Source of the DNA: Aquiflexum sp. TKW24L
Lineage (GTDB): Bacteria; Bacteroidota; Bacteroidia; Cytophagales; Cyclobacteriaceae
Assembly: GCF_023502205.1 (NCBI RefSeq)
Contig: NZ_JAMFLG010000009.1
Span: forward strand, 1 to 64,000
Reading direction: 5' to 3'
DNA length: 64,000 bases
Shown: one piece after another, positions 43,938 to 52,958 of the stretch
Layout of the letters: every line of letters starts with the position of its first letter
How positions within the stretch are numbered: the first letter of the stretch is position 1
The notes under the pieces: generated by a model
Database searches by the model: none
Seen by the model: only the letters and a program-made list of their open reading frames with translations
Told to the model about the DNA's origin: nothing
Translations under genes and position numbers: made by a program

Positions 43938-46187
43938 ATGTCATCAAATCATTTTAACAAAATTGCCGAGGAACTCGGAATCAAAGTCAAACAGGTAAAC
44001 GACACGGTTGATTTGTTGGATGACGGAGCTACCGTTCCTTTTATTTCCCGCTATAGAAAAGAAGTCACCGGCAGTCTTGATGAAGTTCAGGTGGCGAATA
44101 TTCGAGACAGAATCCAACAATTGCGAGACCTTGAAAAAAGGAAAGAAGTAATCCTAAAATCCATCCAAGAGCAGGGGAAGCTGACGCCAGAACTGGAGAA
44201 AAAAATCCTTGCCGCAGAGACGATGTCTCTTTTGGAAGATTTGTATCTGCCATACAAACCAAAAAGGAGAACCAAAGCTACCTTAGCTAGGGAGAAAGGA
44301 TTGGAGCCTTTGGCGTCCAAGATTTTTGAACAAATTTCATTTGACCTTGAGTCAGAAGCGGCTTTATATATTGACACAGAAAAAGAAGTGAATTCTATAG
44401 AGGAAGCACTTCAGGGAGCGAGAGATATCATTGCCGAATGGGTAAATGAAAATGTGGAGCTGAGAAAGAAGATGCGTGACCTATTCATCAAAGAGGGGCA
44501 ATTTGTAGCCAAAGTGATTCCCGGCAAGGAAGAAGAAGCGATCAAATACAAGGATTATTTTGAGTGGACAGAGCCTGTCAAATCTGCGCCTTCCCACAGG
44601 GTTTTGGCAATGAGAAGGGGAGAAAAAGAGCTTTTCCTGATGTTGGATACCTGTCCTGATGAAATCTCAGCCGTAGCCTTGATGGAAAAAGAGATCATCC
44701 AAAATGCGGCTAATTCCTCTGTAGAACAGGTAAAATTGGCGGTCAAAGACTGCTACAAGAGATTGTTGAAACCTTCTATGGAAACAGAAGTGAGGCTTTT
44801 TTCCAAAAAGAAAGCTGACGAGGAGGCCATCAAGGTTTTTACTGACAACCTGAGGCAATTGCTCTTGTCGGCTCCTTTGGGCGAAAAATCCGTTTTGGCC
44901 CTTGATCCGGGATTCAGGACAGGTTGTAAAACCGTCTGCTTGGGTCCTCAGGGTCAGTTATTAAGTTATGATGCGATTTATCCCAATGAGCCCCAAAAGA
45001 GAATTTCTGAGGCAGGTGCAACCATCAGACATTTGGTAGAAAAGCACCATGTGGAAGCCATCGCAATCGGCAACGGTACAGCAAGCCGTGAGACAGAAGC
45101 CTTTGTCAAATCATTGGGTTTGCCAAAAAACGTCATCGTCACCATGGTCAATGAAAGCGGCGCTTCTATTTATTCGGCATCCGACGTGGCTAGGGAGGAA
45201 TTTCCCGACCATGACCTTACTGTACGTGGAGCGGTTTCCATCGGTCGCAGGCTGATGGATCCATTGGCTGAATTGGTAAAGATTGACCCAAAGTCAATCG
45301 GTGTAGGCCAATACCAACATGATGTGGATCAGGGAGCTTTGAAAAATTCGTTGGACGATACGGTGATGAGTTGCGTGAATGGTGTCGGAGTGGAGGTCAA
45401 TACTGCTTCCAAGCAATTACTGACATATGTATCCGGTCTAGGGCCAGTATTGGCACAGAATATTGTAAGCTATAGGGAGGAAAATGGTCCTTTCAAAAAC
45501 CGAAAAGATATCCGAAAAGTACCGAGATTGGGAGACAAGGCGTTTGAGCAGGCGGCTGGGTTTCTGAGAATCCGTAATGCCAAAAATCCATTGGACGCTT
45601 CGGCTGTCCATCCTGAGCGCTATGAGTTGGTGGAGAAAATGGCGAAAGATATCGGAGCGAAAGTTGCTGACCTGATGACTTCAGACGAACTTAGGTCCAA
45701 AATCATTTTGAAAAATTACGTTTCTGAGACAGTTGGTTTACCTACTTTACAGGATATCATGTCCGAACTTTCTAAGCCGGGCAGGGATCCAAGAGAGGGT
45801 TTTGAGATTTTTAATTTTCAGGAAGGCGTCAATGAAATGAAAGATCTGAAAGTGGGCATGAAGCTTCCGGGGATCATCACCAATATCACCAAATTCGGCG
45901 CTTTTGTAGATATCGGGGTTCATCAGGATGGATTGGTGCATTTGAGTCATTTGGCAGATAAGTTTGTGACCGATTCTGCCACAGTCGTCTCCGTCAACCA
46001 AAAAGTACAGGTCACCGTCATGGAAGTGGATATTGCGAGGAAGCGGATAGCATTGAGTATGAAGTCCGATCCCTTTGCTGCCAAGGGGACATTTACCCCA
46101 AAAGAGAAACCTGAAGAAAAGAAAAAAGTGGAAGTAGAAGGTGACTTGGCTGCGAAGTTGGCAATGTTGAAGGGGAGGTTTCGTTAG
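43938..46187 (+). CDS. tex: Tex-family RNA-binding protein
   Basis: 749 residues from the ATG at 43938. Domain order fits Tex/Spt6: N-terminal helical HTH region (about 1-190), YqgF-like RNase H fold (about 320-440, VLALDPGFRTGCKTV), helix-hairpin-helix domains (about 485-640, SGLGPVLAQNIVSYREENG and RLGDKAFEQAAGFLRI) and an S1 RNA-binding domain (about 645-715, GAFVDIGVHQDGLVHLSHLA). Tex associates with the transcription machinery and nucleic acids and affects transcript stability or toxin gene expression in several bacteria. Length is normal. No partner gene nearby. Confidence 0.96.
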   Translation: MSSNHFNKIAEELGIKVKQVNDTVDLLDDGATVPFISRYRKEVTGSLDEVQVANIRDRIQQLRDLEKRKEVILKSIQEQGKLTPELEKKILAAETMSLLEDLYLPYKPKRRTKATLAREKGLEPLASKIFEQISFDLESEAALYIDTEKEVNSIEEALQGARDIIAEWVNENVELRKKMRDLFIKEGQFVAKVIPGKEEEAIKYKDYFEWTEPVKSAPSHRVLAMRRGEKELFLMLDTCPDEISAVALMEKEIIQNAANSSVEQVKLAVKDCYKRLLKPSMETEVRLFSKKKADEEAIKVFTDNLRQLLLSAPLGEKSVLALDPGFRTGCKTVCLGPQGQLLSYDAIYPNEPQKRISEAGATIRHLVEKHHVEAIAIGNGTASRETEAFVKSLGLPKNVIVTMVNESGASIYSASDVAREEFPDHDLTVRGAVSIGRRLMDPLAELVKIDPKSIGVGQYQHDVDQGALKNSLDDTVMSCVNGVGVEVNTASKQLLTYVSGLGPVLAQNIVSYREENGPFKNRKDIRKVPRLGDKAFEQAAGFLRIRNAKNPLDASAVHPERYELVEKMAKDIGAKVADLMTSDELRSKIILKNYVSETVGLPTLQDIMSELSKPGRDPREGFEIFNFQEGVNEMKDLKVGMKLPGIITNITKFGAFVDIGVHQDGLVHLSHLADKFVTDSATVVSVNQKVQVTVMEVDIARKRIALSMKSDPFAAKGTFTPKEKPEEKKKVEVEGDLAAKLAMLKGRFR

Positions 46188-46333
46188 GATTTAAAGATTG
46201 GAAAATTGAAAAATTTGAAAATTGGCTTTTGGTAACGGAAGCCTTTTTTATGCCATTTCTTTTATATCTAAGAAAGACGCTACTTTTTGGAATTGAATTT
46301 TTTTGATTCTTTTAGGTTGATCAAAATTTGAAT

Positions 46334-46780
46334 TTATTTTTTACTTAAAAAATCTTTAAATAAATCCTCTGTCGTAATGAAATCTTTGAAGTTTTTTTTA
46401 TTTAGACCCTTTATAAGCATTTTATCTCCTGTCCAGATCTTGCAATTTAAGAATAAAGAAAATGCTACAAATGGTGTATCAGCAGGATCTATATTCTTGC
46501 AAATTTCAAAAGATTGATGATATTTTTCTCTGGGAACGATTGAGTGATCTAAAATTGTAATGTTTTTTAGAACAATCTCATATCCTTCCCAAAATTCAGT
46601 ATCACTCATTTTTCCGATCTTCTGAATTTTTTCCCTATGGTCCTAAATTTCATTTCTTAAATATTTTGGGGCATAAAATTCATAAAGTTCGTTTCCTGTT
46701 AATAAAATTTGTGCTATTCTACTATTTATATTAAGTATTGCACTAAAAACTATATTCGAATCAACAATAAGTTTAATCAT
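46334..46780 (-). pseudogene. PIN-domain toxin (VapC-like) interrupted by an in-frame TAG
   Basis: Reading from the ATG at 46780 gives MIKLIVDSNIVFSAILN, the PIN start with its first metal-binding Asp, through PKYLRNEI to TAG at 46645-46643 (codon 46). The same frame then continues as DHREKIQKIGKMSDTEFWEG to ADTPFVAFSLFLNCKIWTGD and the stop at 46334. The ADTPFVAFAL-like motif and the TGD motif are typical of this PIN subgroup. Without the TAG the product would be about 148 residues. A single base change (for example GAG to TAG) would explain it. It overlaps the antitoxin gene by 8 bp. Confidence 0.75.
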
Positions 46781-46982
46781 CAAAACCGATCTCTTTTTTG
46801 ATCTTTTCCCAACGGTCAGATTTTGATTCTTTTATCAGATTTTGTACATCTTTTTCTGAAGCTTCAGATTTTGAAGTAAGTTCTACAAACCTTAAATAAT
46901 CTAGGATCGCCTGAATTTGAGAGGCATTTGTCCCGGCAGAAATTCGAACAAGTATTTCATTATTTTTTTGTTCTACTATCAT
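46773..46982 (-). CDS. Antitoxin of the PIN-domain toxin-antitoxin pair
   Basis: 69 residues, acidic and Lys/Glu-rich, starting MIVEQKNNEILVRISAGT. The predicted helix after NASQIQAILDYLRFVELTSK and the C-terminal DRWEKIKKEIGFDD resemble small antitoxins of Bacteroidota that precede PIN genes. Its stop overlaps the toxin start by 8 bp, the usual antitoxin-first arrangement. It seems intact while the toxin carries an internal stop. Confidence 0.7.
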   Translation of the reverse strand: MIVEQKNNEILVRISAGTNASQIQAILDYLRFVELTSKSEASEKDVQNLIKESKSDRWEKIKKEIGFDD

Positions 46983-47161
46983 ATCTCTCTTTTTTCAAAT
47001 TTAATTATAAATTCTTGTTTTAAATTTGGATAAAGGAAAATTTTGAATGGACTATTATTGTTAAAAAAAAATCTAAACCAAAAAATGATGGTTTCATTTC
47101 AATTTTTCCATCCAAAACTTTCCAATCTTCCAATTATTGTGACAGTATATGTCTAATAAAG

Positions 47162-47176
47162 GTTAATTTTATTAAC
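47162..47176. promoter_or_regulatory. Secondary inverted repeat upstream of the S24 regulator operon
   Basis: GTTAA, spacer TTTTA, TTAAC: a perfect 5-bp inverted repeat 7 bp from the larger palindrome at 47183-47201. It may be a second operator half-pair. Confidence 0.3.
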
Positions 47177-47182
47177 ATTTAT

Positions 47183-47201
47183 ATGTTATTTAAAATAACA
47201 T
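47183..47201. promoter_or_regulatory. Palindromic operator upstream of the S24 regulator operon
   Basis: ATGTTATTT, centre A, AAATAACAT: a perfect 9-bp inverted repeat of 19 bp. It lies 34 bp before the first gene of the operon (47235) that ends with the XRE/S24 repressor, so autorepression through this site is likely. Confidence 0.6.
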
Positions 47202-47234
47202 TTTTATATTAGCTCCTGTTAAAACGCTAAGGAC

Positions 47235-47492
47235 ATGGAAGCTATCGACAAAATAAGTGTGACTCAAAAAGAACTTCCTTCGGGAAATTGTCAGGTAAAG
47301 TTTTTTATAGAAGATGAAAGGAAGCCTCAATACGGGTACCTTTTGGTCAATGAACCCAAGCCGGTAGGGGAGATTATAGCCGAAATTCAAGAGCGATTGG
47401 AAAGAAGAAGGATAGCAACTTCAGGACTCAATCCTTTCTCGGTAATGCATCCACAGAAAGAGGATAATAATTTTTACCTGTATTCAGCTTAA
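47235..47492 (+). CDS. Small protein of unknown function, partner of the S24 regulator
   Basis: 85 residues, cytoplasmic, no recognised family. It has a strand-rich N-terminal half (GNCQVKFFIEDER and YGYLLVN) and a basic helix (EIIAEIQERLERRRIATSG). The regulator gene starts 11 bp after its stop, so they are co-transcribed from the promoter overlapped by the palindrome at 47183-47201. Its role with the repressor is not clear from the sequence. Confidence 0.7.
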   Translation: MEAIDKISVTQKELPSGNCQVKFFIEDERKPQYGYLLVNEPKPVGEIIAEIQERLERRRIATSGLNPFSVMHPQKEDNNFYLYSA

Positions 47493-47502
47493 GCGAAATC
47501 AT

Positions 47503-48270
47503 ATGATACTTGCTAAGAACCTCAGATTTCTCAGGACAGAAAAGGGATTGACTCAGACTGACATCGCCGAAAAACTTGGTGTGCAGCGCACAATGATTTC
47601 AGCTTATGAAGACGGCAGATCCGAACCGAAGCTTTCGGCATTGGATATCATTTCGGAATTGTTTTCGGTGAGTATTGATGAATTGCTCCATCACGACATC
47701 CAACAGTTTGGAAGGAAAGGATCCCAAAACAAAGAGATAAAAATCCTGACTATTGCAGCAGACGAGAGCGACCGTGAGAACATTACCATGGTGGGTCACA
47801 AAGCCTCAGCAGGATACCTGAATGGATTTGCAGATCCGGAGTACATGGAATCCTTGCCGCAGTTTCATATTCCTACGCTTTCGAGAAGTGCTACTTACCG
47901 GGCATTCGAACTCAGTGGGGATAGCATGCTTCCTTTGGTGGCAGGAACGGTGATCATTGGCTCCTATGTCGAGCAGCTAAAAGAGATTAAAAGCGGAAAA
48001 ACCTATGTACTTGTGACTTCTTCAGAAGGAGTGGTTTACAAAAGGGTGTTCAATTACCTGGAAGAAAACGGTAAATTATTTTTGGTATCTGACAATGAAC
48101 ATTACAAGCCTTATGAAGTCAAAGCAGAAGATGTGGTGGAAATCTGGGAAGCAAAGGCATTTATCAGCACGGATTTTCCCAATCCTAAAGATAAAACCAA
48201 GCCTGTAAGCTTGGATGATATCTCCCAAATGATCCTTGATCTGAAGTCTGAGATTATCCGATTAAGGTAG
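47503..48270 (+). CDS. XRE-family repressor with S24/LexA-like peptidase domain
   Basis: 255 residues. An N-terminal XRE helix-turn-helix (about 5-60, GLTQTDIAEKLGVQRTMISAYEDGRSEP) is joined to a C-terminal S24 domain (about 95-215). The Ser-Lys dyad is present as Ser141 in GDSMLP and Lys180 in VYKRVF. An Ala-Gly bond in KASAGYLNGF, between the domains, is a possible self-cleavage site. It may be a damage- or stress-inactivated repressor like LexA or phage cI, probably controlling its own operon. No phage genes surround it. Confidence 0.9.
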   Translation: MILAKNLRFLRTEKGLTQTDIAEKLGVQRTMISAYEDGRSEPKLSALDIISELFSVSIDELLHHDIQQFGRKGSQNKEIKILTIAADESDRENITMVGHKASAGYLNGFADPEYMESLPQFHIPTLSRSATYRAFELSGDSMLPLVAGTVIIGSYVEQLKEIKSGKTYVLVTSSEGVVYKRVFNYLEENGKLFLVSDNEHYKPYEVKAEDVVEIWEAKAFISTDFPNPKDKTKPVSLDDISQMILDLKSEIIRLR

Positions 48271-48274
48271 AATC

Positions 48275-48314
48275 AAAAAAATGCCCATGGTTTTTAAACT
48301 ATGGGCATTTTTTT
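48275..48314. terminator. Bidirectional terminator
   Basis: A-run, ATGCCCAT (48281-48288), loop, ATGGGCAT (48301-48308), T-run. A- and T-runs on both sides suit termination of both the S24 regulator gene (+) and the converging OmpA gene (-). Confidence 0.85.
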
Positions 48315-48345
48315 GTTCATTGAAAAAACTAAGAAGTATAAATGT

Positions 48346-49026
48346 TTAATTTTTGATTTCTCCTTTTTCAGCTTTTTCGATAAGGGCTTCATTTGCAGTG
48401 ATCAGAATTTCTACCCTTCTGTTTTTTGCCCTTCCTTCGTCTGTGGAATTGTCCGCTACAGGTGTATCATAAGAGTAACCATTTGTAACCATTCTGTCGG
48501 AATTAACATTTTGCATTTTGATATAATTATGCACAGATTCTGCTCTTTGCTTAGATAGCCCAAGGTTGTATTCATGGGTTCCGCGGTTGTCTGTATGTCC
48601 ATTGATCGTGATGTTGGTATCCGGATATTCATTCAGGACACCTGCAAACTTCATGATTGTTTCCTGAGAAGCTGGAGTCAAGGAGTAAGAATCAAAACCA
48701 AATAGAATTCCTGAATCGAAAGTGACTTTGATGGCTTCACCGACTCTTTCAATTTCGGCATCTTTGATTTCCTGTTCCAATTTTTCGGCCTGATTGTCCA
48801 TATAGATTCCTACACCTGCCCCAACTGCTCCTCCAATGACTGCTCCTATCACGGCACCTTCAGCGGTATTGCCTTTCTTAGATCCAAAAAGCCCACCTGC
48901 TGCACCACCTGTTCCTGCGCCGATCACTGCTCCTTTTTGAGCGTTGTTCATACTCGAACAGCTCATTAAGAAAATGACCACTAGGAAGTGGGCAAAAAGA
49001 CCCGATTTTATGTTTAGTTTTTTCAT
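48346..49026 (-). CDS. OmpA-family lipoprotein with glycine zipper
   Basis: 226 residues. The signal sequence ends in lipobox FLMSC, so it is lipid-anchored. A glycine-zipper segment (about 33-80, GAVIGAGTGGAAGG and GAVIGAVIGGAVGAGVG) precedes a short helix and a C-terminal OmpA peptidoglycan-binding domain (about 105-215) with NGHTDNRGTHEYNLGLSKQRAESV and the Arg of KNRRVEI. It probably tethers the outer membrane to peptidoglycan. Monocistronic. Confidence 0.93.
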   Translation of the reverse strand: MKKLNIKSGLFAHFLVVIFLMSCSSMNNAQKGAVIGAGTGGAAGGLFGSKKGNTAEGAVIGAVIGGAVGAGVGIYMDNQAEKLEQEIKDAEIERVGEAIKVTFDSGILFGFDSYSLTPASQETIMKFAGVLNEYPDTNITINGHTDNRGTHEYNLGLSKQRAESVHNYIKMQNVNSDRMVTNGYSYDTPVADNSTDEGRAKNRRVEILITANEALIEKAEKGEIKN

Positions 49027-49140
49027 GCTTATTGATGTTTAGTTTTAATTAGTTGTCGATGATCTTTCACCCACAAACTAACCTAACTCTAACATCATGC
49101 CAAGGATTGATATTTAGGAAGATCATTTGATCCTACTTGA

Positions 49141-49875
49141 TTAATCATGAAAAGTCTTAGAGGAGTCTGCCACCAATAAGTTTATATCTGTCATTTCCTT
49201 TTTTGTCAAGTCACGCCATTTACCCATCTGTTGATCAAGGATGATGTTCATGATGCGGATGCGCTTGAGTTTGGTGACTTTGTAGCCAAGGTAATCGCAC
49301 ATTCTCCGGATTTGCCTGTTGAGACCTTGGGTCAAGACAATGTTGAATTTGTAAGCACTCACCTGTCGTACCTCACATTTGTAGGTAATGGTGTCCAAAA
49401 TTGGTATTCCATTTCCCATTTTATGGATAAAAGTTTTGGTGATCGGTTTGTCCACCGTCACGACATATTCCTTCTCATGGTTGTTTTTGGCGCGAAGGAT
49501 TTTATTCACAATATCACCATCGCTCGTCAGGAGGATAAGTCCCTCACTTTCTTTGTCCAGCCTTCCTATCGGAAAAATCCTTTTTGGATGGTTGATATAA
49601 TCGATGATGTTGTTTTTCTCGGCTTTGATATCTGTCGTGCAGACGATGCCGATAGGTTTGTTGAAAGCAATATAAACATGGTCTTCTTTGGGTTCCGAAA
49701 TCAACTTTCCATCAACCCTAATTTCATCACCGGCGTTAATCTTGGTTCCCATTTCAGGAACTTTTCCGTTGATGGTCACCCTACCCGCATCGATGAGTTT
49801 GTCAGCTTCCCTTCTGGAGCAAAACCCCACTTCACTCAGGTATTTATTGATGCGTGTGCCGTTGGATTCGGTCAT
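49141..49875 (-). CDS. rluF: 23S rRNA pseudouridine synthase RluF-like
   Basis: 244 residues. An S4 RNA-binding domain (about 7-55, [20 protein letters not shown]) precedes the RsuA-type catalytic domain with Asp107 in [10 protein letters not shown]. The later motif [26 protein letters not shown] is typical of RluF, which modifies U2604 of 23S rRNA in E. coli. RluB/RluE-like activity cannot be excluded from sequence alone. The 218-codon frame on the opposite strand is a shadow. Confidence 0.93.
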   Translation of the reverse strand: MTESNGTRINKYLSEVGFCSRREADKLIDAGRVTINGKVPEMGTKINAGDEIRVDGKLISEPKEDHVYIAFNKPIGIVCTTDIKAEKNNIIDYINHPKRIFPIGRLDKESEGLILLTSDGDIVNKILRAKNNHEKEYVVTVDKPITKTFIHKMGNGIPILDTITYKCEVRQVSAYKFNIVLTQGLNRQIRRMCDYLGYKVTKLKRIRIMNIILDQQMGKWRDLTKKEMTDINLLVADSSKTFHD

Positions 49876-50017
49876 TTTAAGCTATGATTTGAGATTGCAA
49901 AGAACAGGCATTTAAAATAAAAATGAAAGTCAGAAGCCTAAGTGATTTCTGTCATATTTTTTTTTGGAGATACACAGTAAATTATCCTCATCAATAAACC
50001 CCTAAAACAACTTATCC

Positions 50018-52387
50018 ATGAAGTACGCCATTCCATTTAAAGATATCCGAAACAAAGATATTGCGATTGTAGGAGGTAAAAACGCTTCTTTGGGAGAGAT
50101 GATCCACGAATTGGGTCCACTTGGTGTGAAGATTCCAGATGGTTTTGCGACAACTGCGGAAGCATTTAGGCTATTCCTAAAGGATAACAACCTGATTGAA
50201 TCTTTGAAAAAAGAACTCGAAAAGCTTGATACCAAATCCTTGAAAAATTTACCCGAAGTAGGAGATGCTTGTAGGGCACTTATGCTTTCAGGTAGAATTC
50301 CAGAAGTAGTAAAGCAAGATGTATTATTAGCATATAAGATATTGAATCACGGTCAAAATCTTTCTTTTGCGGTCCGTAGTTCCGCGACTGCGGAGGATTT
50401 GCCGACCGCAAGTTTTGCAGGGCAGCACAGCAGCTTTTTGAATGTGGCGGGTGAAGAAAATATTTTAAAGGCAATTCACAATTGCTATGTGTCGCTTTTT
50501 AATGACCGGGCAATAAAATATAGAATTGACAATGGATTTGACCATATGCAGGTGGCGCTTTCTGCCGGTGTGCAGCGGATGGTGAGATCGGATATCAGCA
50601 GCGCAGGAGTGGCTTTTACCATTGACCCAGAATCTGGTTTTGCAAATGTGATCTACATAACCTCTGCCTGGGGATTGGGAGAAAACGTCGTTCAGGGTGC
50701 AGTCAATCCAGATGAGTTTTATGCCTTCAAACCATCGATAGAAAAAGGTATAAAAAGCCTCTTCAGTAGGAAATTGGGGGAAAAGGAAAACAGAATGGTG
50801 TATGCAGATGGAATGGAAAGCCCTATTATAAACATAAAAACGAGCCCTTTCGAACAGCATATTTTTTCTCTTTCAGATATGGAAGTTGAAGCCTTGGCAA
50901 AATGGTGTCTCCAAATTGAAAAGCATTACCATCTTCCAATGGATATTGAGTGGGCAAAAGATGGCTTGACAGGTGAGTTATTTATAGTGCAGGCAAGACC
51001 TGAAACGATCCACGGTCAAGATCAAAAAATCACTACCAAAGAATACAAGTTGCTTTCAAAGGCTGACCCGATTACAAAGGGAAAAGCTGTAGGAAGGTCG
51101 ATTGCTAGTGGAAAGGTTTGCATCGTCCATTCTGTGAAGGATGTAGGCAAGGTGAAGGAGGGGGATGTCATCGTGGCTGATATTACTAATCCTGACTGGA
51201 ATGCCATGCTCCGAAAAGCGATCTGCATTGTGACCAACAAAGGAGGACGAACAAGCCATGCCTCAATCGTGGCCCGTGAACTCGGAATCCATGCTGTGGT
51301 GGGCACAGGAGATGCCACACAAAAACTGAAGGATGGTCAGATGATCACCGTTTCCTGTATTGAGGGAGATGAAGGGATGGTGTATGATGGGAAATTGGAT
51401 TGGTCTGAAAAAGTTATTGACCTCCAAAAAGTACCGCCAACCAAAACCAAACCAATGTTTATATTGGCTGATCCTTCTAAAGCTTTCCGCTTTTCTTTTT
51501 ATCCGAATAATGGTGTGGGATTGCTCAGAATGGAATTTATCATCAGCAATGAGATCAGGATCCATCCAATGGCATTGGTCAAGTTTGGGGAGCTACCCGA
51601 AAGCAATGATAAAAAGTCGATCTCTGCTATCACGCAACAATATCCCGACAAAAAGAAATATTTTATTGAAAAACTTTCTGAATCGGTCGCAATGGTAGCA
51701 GCTGCTTTTTATCCCAAAGATGTCATTGTCAGGATGAGTGATTTCAAATCCAATGAATATGCGCAGCTGATTGGAGGAGGAACATTCGAACCGGAGGAAG
51801 AAAATCCTATGATTGGTTTTCGCGGAGCCTCAAGGTATTACAATGAGCGTTATAAAGAAGGATTTGGATTGGAATGCGAAGCGATGCGGGTCATCAGAGA
51901 GGAGATGGGCTTCACCAATGTGAAGCTGATGATTCCTTTTTGCAGGACTGTGGAAGAAGGAAAAAAAGTTTTGGAGACCATGAAAGAATTTGGATTGGAA
52001 AGAGGCAAAAACGGATTGGAAGTATATGTAATGGCTGAAATCCCCAGTAATGTCATCCTTGCCAAAGAATTTGCGGAGATTTTTGATGGATTTTCTATTG
52101 GCTCCAATGACCTTACCCAGCTGACGCTAGGGATTGACCGAGATTCAGAAATTGTGTCTGATATCTTTGATGAAAACAATGAGGCAGTAAAAAAGGTGCT
52201 GTCGTCAGTGATCCAGTCAGCCAAAAAAGCCAAAGTAAAAATCGGGTTATGTGGACAGGCACCTAGCGATTTTCCTGAATATGCCAGTTTTCTGGTGGAG
52301 GAGGGAATCGACAGCATTTCTTTCAATCCTGACGCAATTTTGAAAGGAATTGAAAATATTGCACTCGCAGAATCAAAAAGTACATAG
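50018..52387 (+). CDS. ppsA: Phosphoenolpyruvate synthase
   Basis: 789 residues, normal for PpsA. The N-terminal ATP-grasp domain (about 1-330) has VRSSATAEDLPTASFAGQ and ends with VQARPETI. The phosphohistidine domain carries His414 in GGRTSHASIVARELG. The C-terminal PEP/pyruvate domain contains MIGFRGASRYY and the catalytic Cys in GLCGQAPSD. It converts pyruvate and ATP to PEP, AMP and phosphate in gluconeogenesis. No regulatory DUF299 partner is adjacent. Confidence 0.97.
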   Translation: MKYAIPFKDIRNKDIAIVGGKNASLGEMIHELGPLGVKIPDGFATTAEAFRLFLKDNNLIESLKKELEKLDTKSLKNLPEVGDACRALMLSGRIPEVVKQDVLLAYKILNHGQNLSFAVRSSATAEDLPTASFAGQHSSFLNVAGEENILKAIHNCYVSLFNDRAIKYRIDNGFDHMQVALSAGVQRMVRSDISSAGVAFTIDPESGFANVIYITSAWGLGENVVQGAVNPDEFYAFKPSIEKGIKSLFSRKLGEKENRMVYADGMESPIINIKTSPFEQHIFSLSDMEVEALAKWCLQIEKHYHLPMDIEWAKDGLTGELFIVQARPETIHGQDQKITTKEYKLLSKADPITKGKAVGRSIASGKVCIVHSVKDVGKVKEGDVIVADITNPDWNAMLRKAICIVTNKGGRTSHASIVARELGIHAVVGTGDATQKLKDGQMITVSCIEGDEGMVYDGKLDWSEKVIDLQKVPPTKTKPMFILADPSKAFRFSFYPNNGVGLLRMEFIISNEIRIHPMALVKFGELPESNDKKSISAITQQYPDKKKYFIEKLSESVAMVAAAFYPKDVIVRMSDFKSNEYAQLIGGGTFEPEEENPMIGFRGASRYYNERYKEGFGLECEAMRVIREEMGFTNVKLMIPFCRTVEEGKKVLETMKEFGLERGKNGLEVYVMAEIPSNVILAKEFAEIFDGFSIGSNDLTQLTLGIDRDSEIVSDIFDENNEAVKKVLSSVIQSAKKAKVKIGLCGQAPSDFPEYASFLVEEGIDSISFNPDAILKGIENIALAESKST

Positions 52388-52508
52388 AGATCAAAAATTA
52401 AGGCTTCTTTTAGCAGGAAGATTGGCTTGAAAACAGTAACTTAATTCCCATAAAAATTGCCTTACCAACCCAGGCCTAGAAAAAATAAATCAACAAAACC
52501 CAAAAAAC

Positions 52509-52958
52509 ATGAACAGCAATTCATTCAAACAAGTAGGGGTATGGATAGACCACTCCAAAGCACATTTTGTTGGATTCAATGATGGGAACTCCATTTTGAT
52601 AGAAACCATTGAATCACCCTATGAAAGCATGAAACGGGAAGTGGGTGAAGGAAGCGACAAAACAAGGTTTTCTTCTTCCAATGAACATTCTTCCAACAAT
52701 GAACACAGGAAGCACAATATTTCCCAAAAAGAACTCAATGAATACTTCAAAATGATGGAAACCAAACTCCATTCTTTCGAAGATATTCTCCTTTTTGGCC
52801 CCGGCGTCGCCAAGGAACAAATGCGCAACCGACTTCGCGAAAACAAATCATTTGATGGGAAATGGTTGTCCGTTCAGACAAGTGATAAATTGACAGAAAA
52901 ACAACTCCTGGCTTTTGTAAGGGAATTTTACGTCAATGCGAATCCGGATTTCAAATAA
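52509..52958 (+). CDS. Small cytoplasmic protein of unknown function
   Basis: 149 residues, no signal peptide or membrane span. The first strand VGVWIDHSKAHFVGF and the later FEDILLFGPGVAKEQMRNRL suggest an alpha/beta fold like the eRF1-related or host-attachment-type proteins, where a similar W-[IL]-D-[HR]-x-x-A-x-[FI] opening occurs. This is tentative. A His/Ser/Asn-rich loop (SSSNEHSSNNEHRKHN) splits the two halves. It lies 121 bp after ppsA and overlaps the stop of the converging gene at 52951 by 8 bp. Confidence 0.75.
   Translation: MNSNSFKQVGVWIDHSKAHFVGFNDGNSILIETIESPYESMKREVGEGSDKTRFSSSNEHSSNNEHRKHNISQKELNEYFKMMETKLHSFEDILLFGPGVAKEQMRNRLRENKSFDGKWLSVQTSDKLTEKQLLAFVREFYVNANPDFK

Noticed and set aside
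49231-49887. A 218-codon plus-strand frame opposite rluF
   Set aside because: It lies fully antisense to a clear pseudouridine synthase and shows no family motif.
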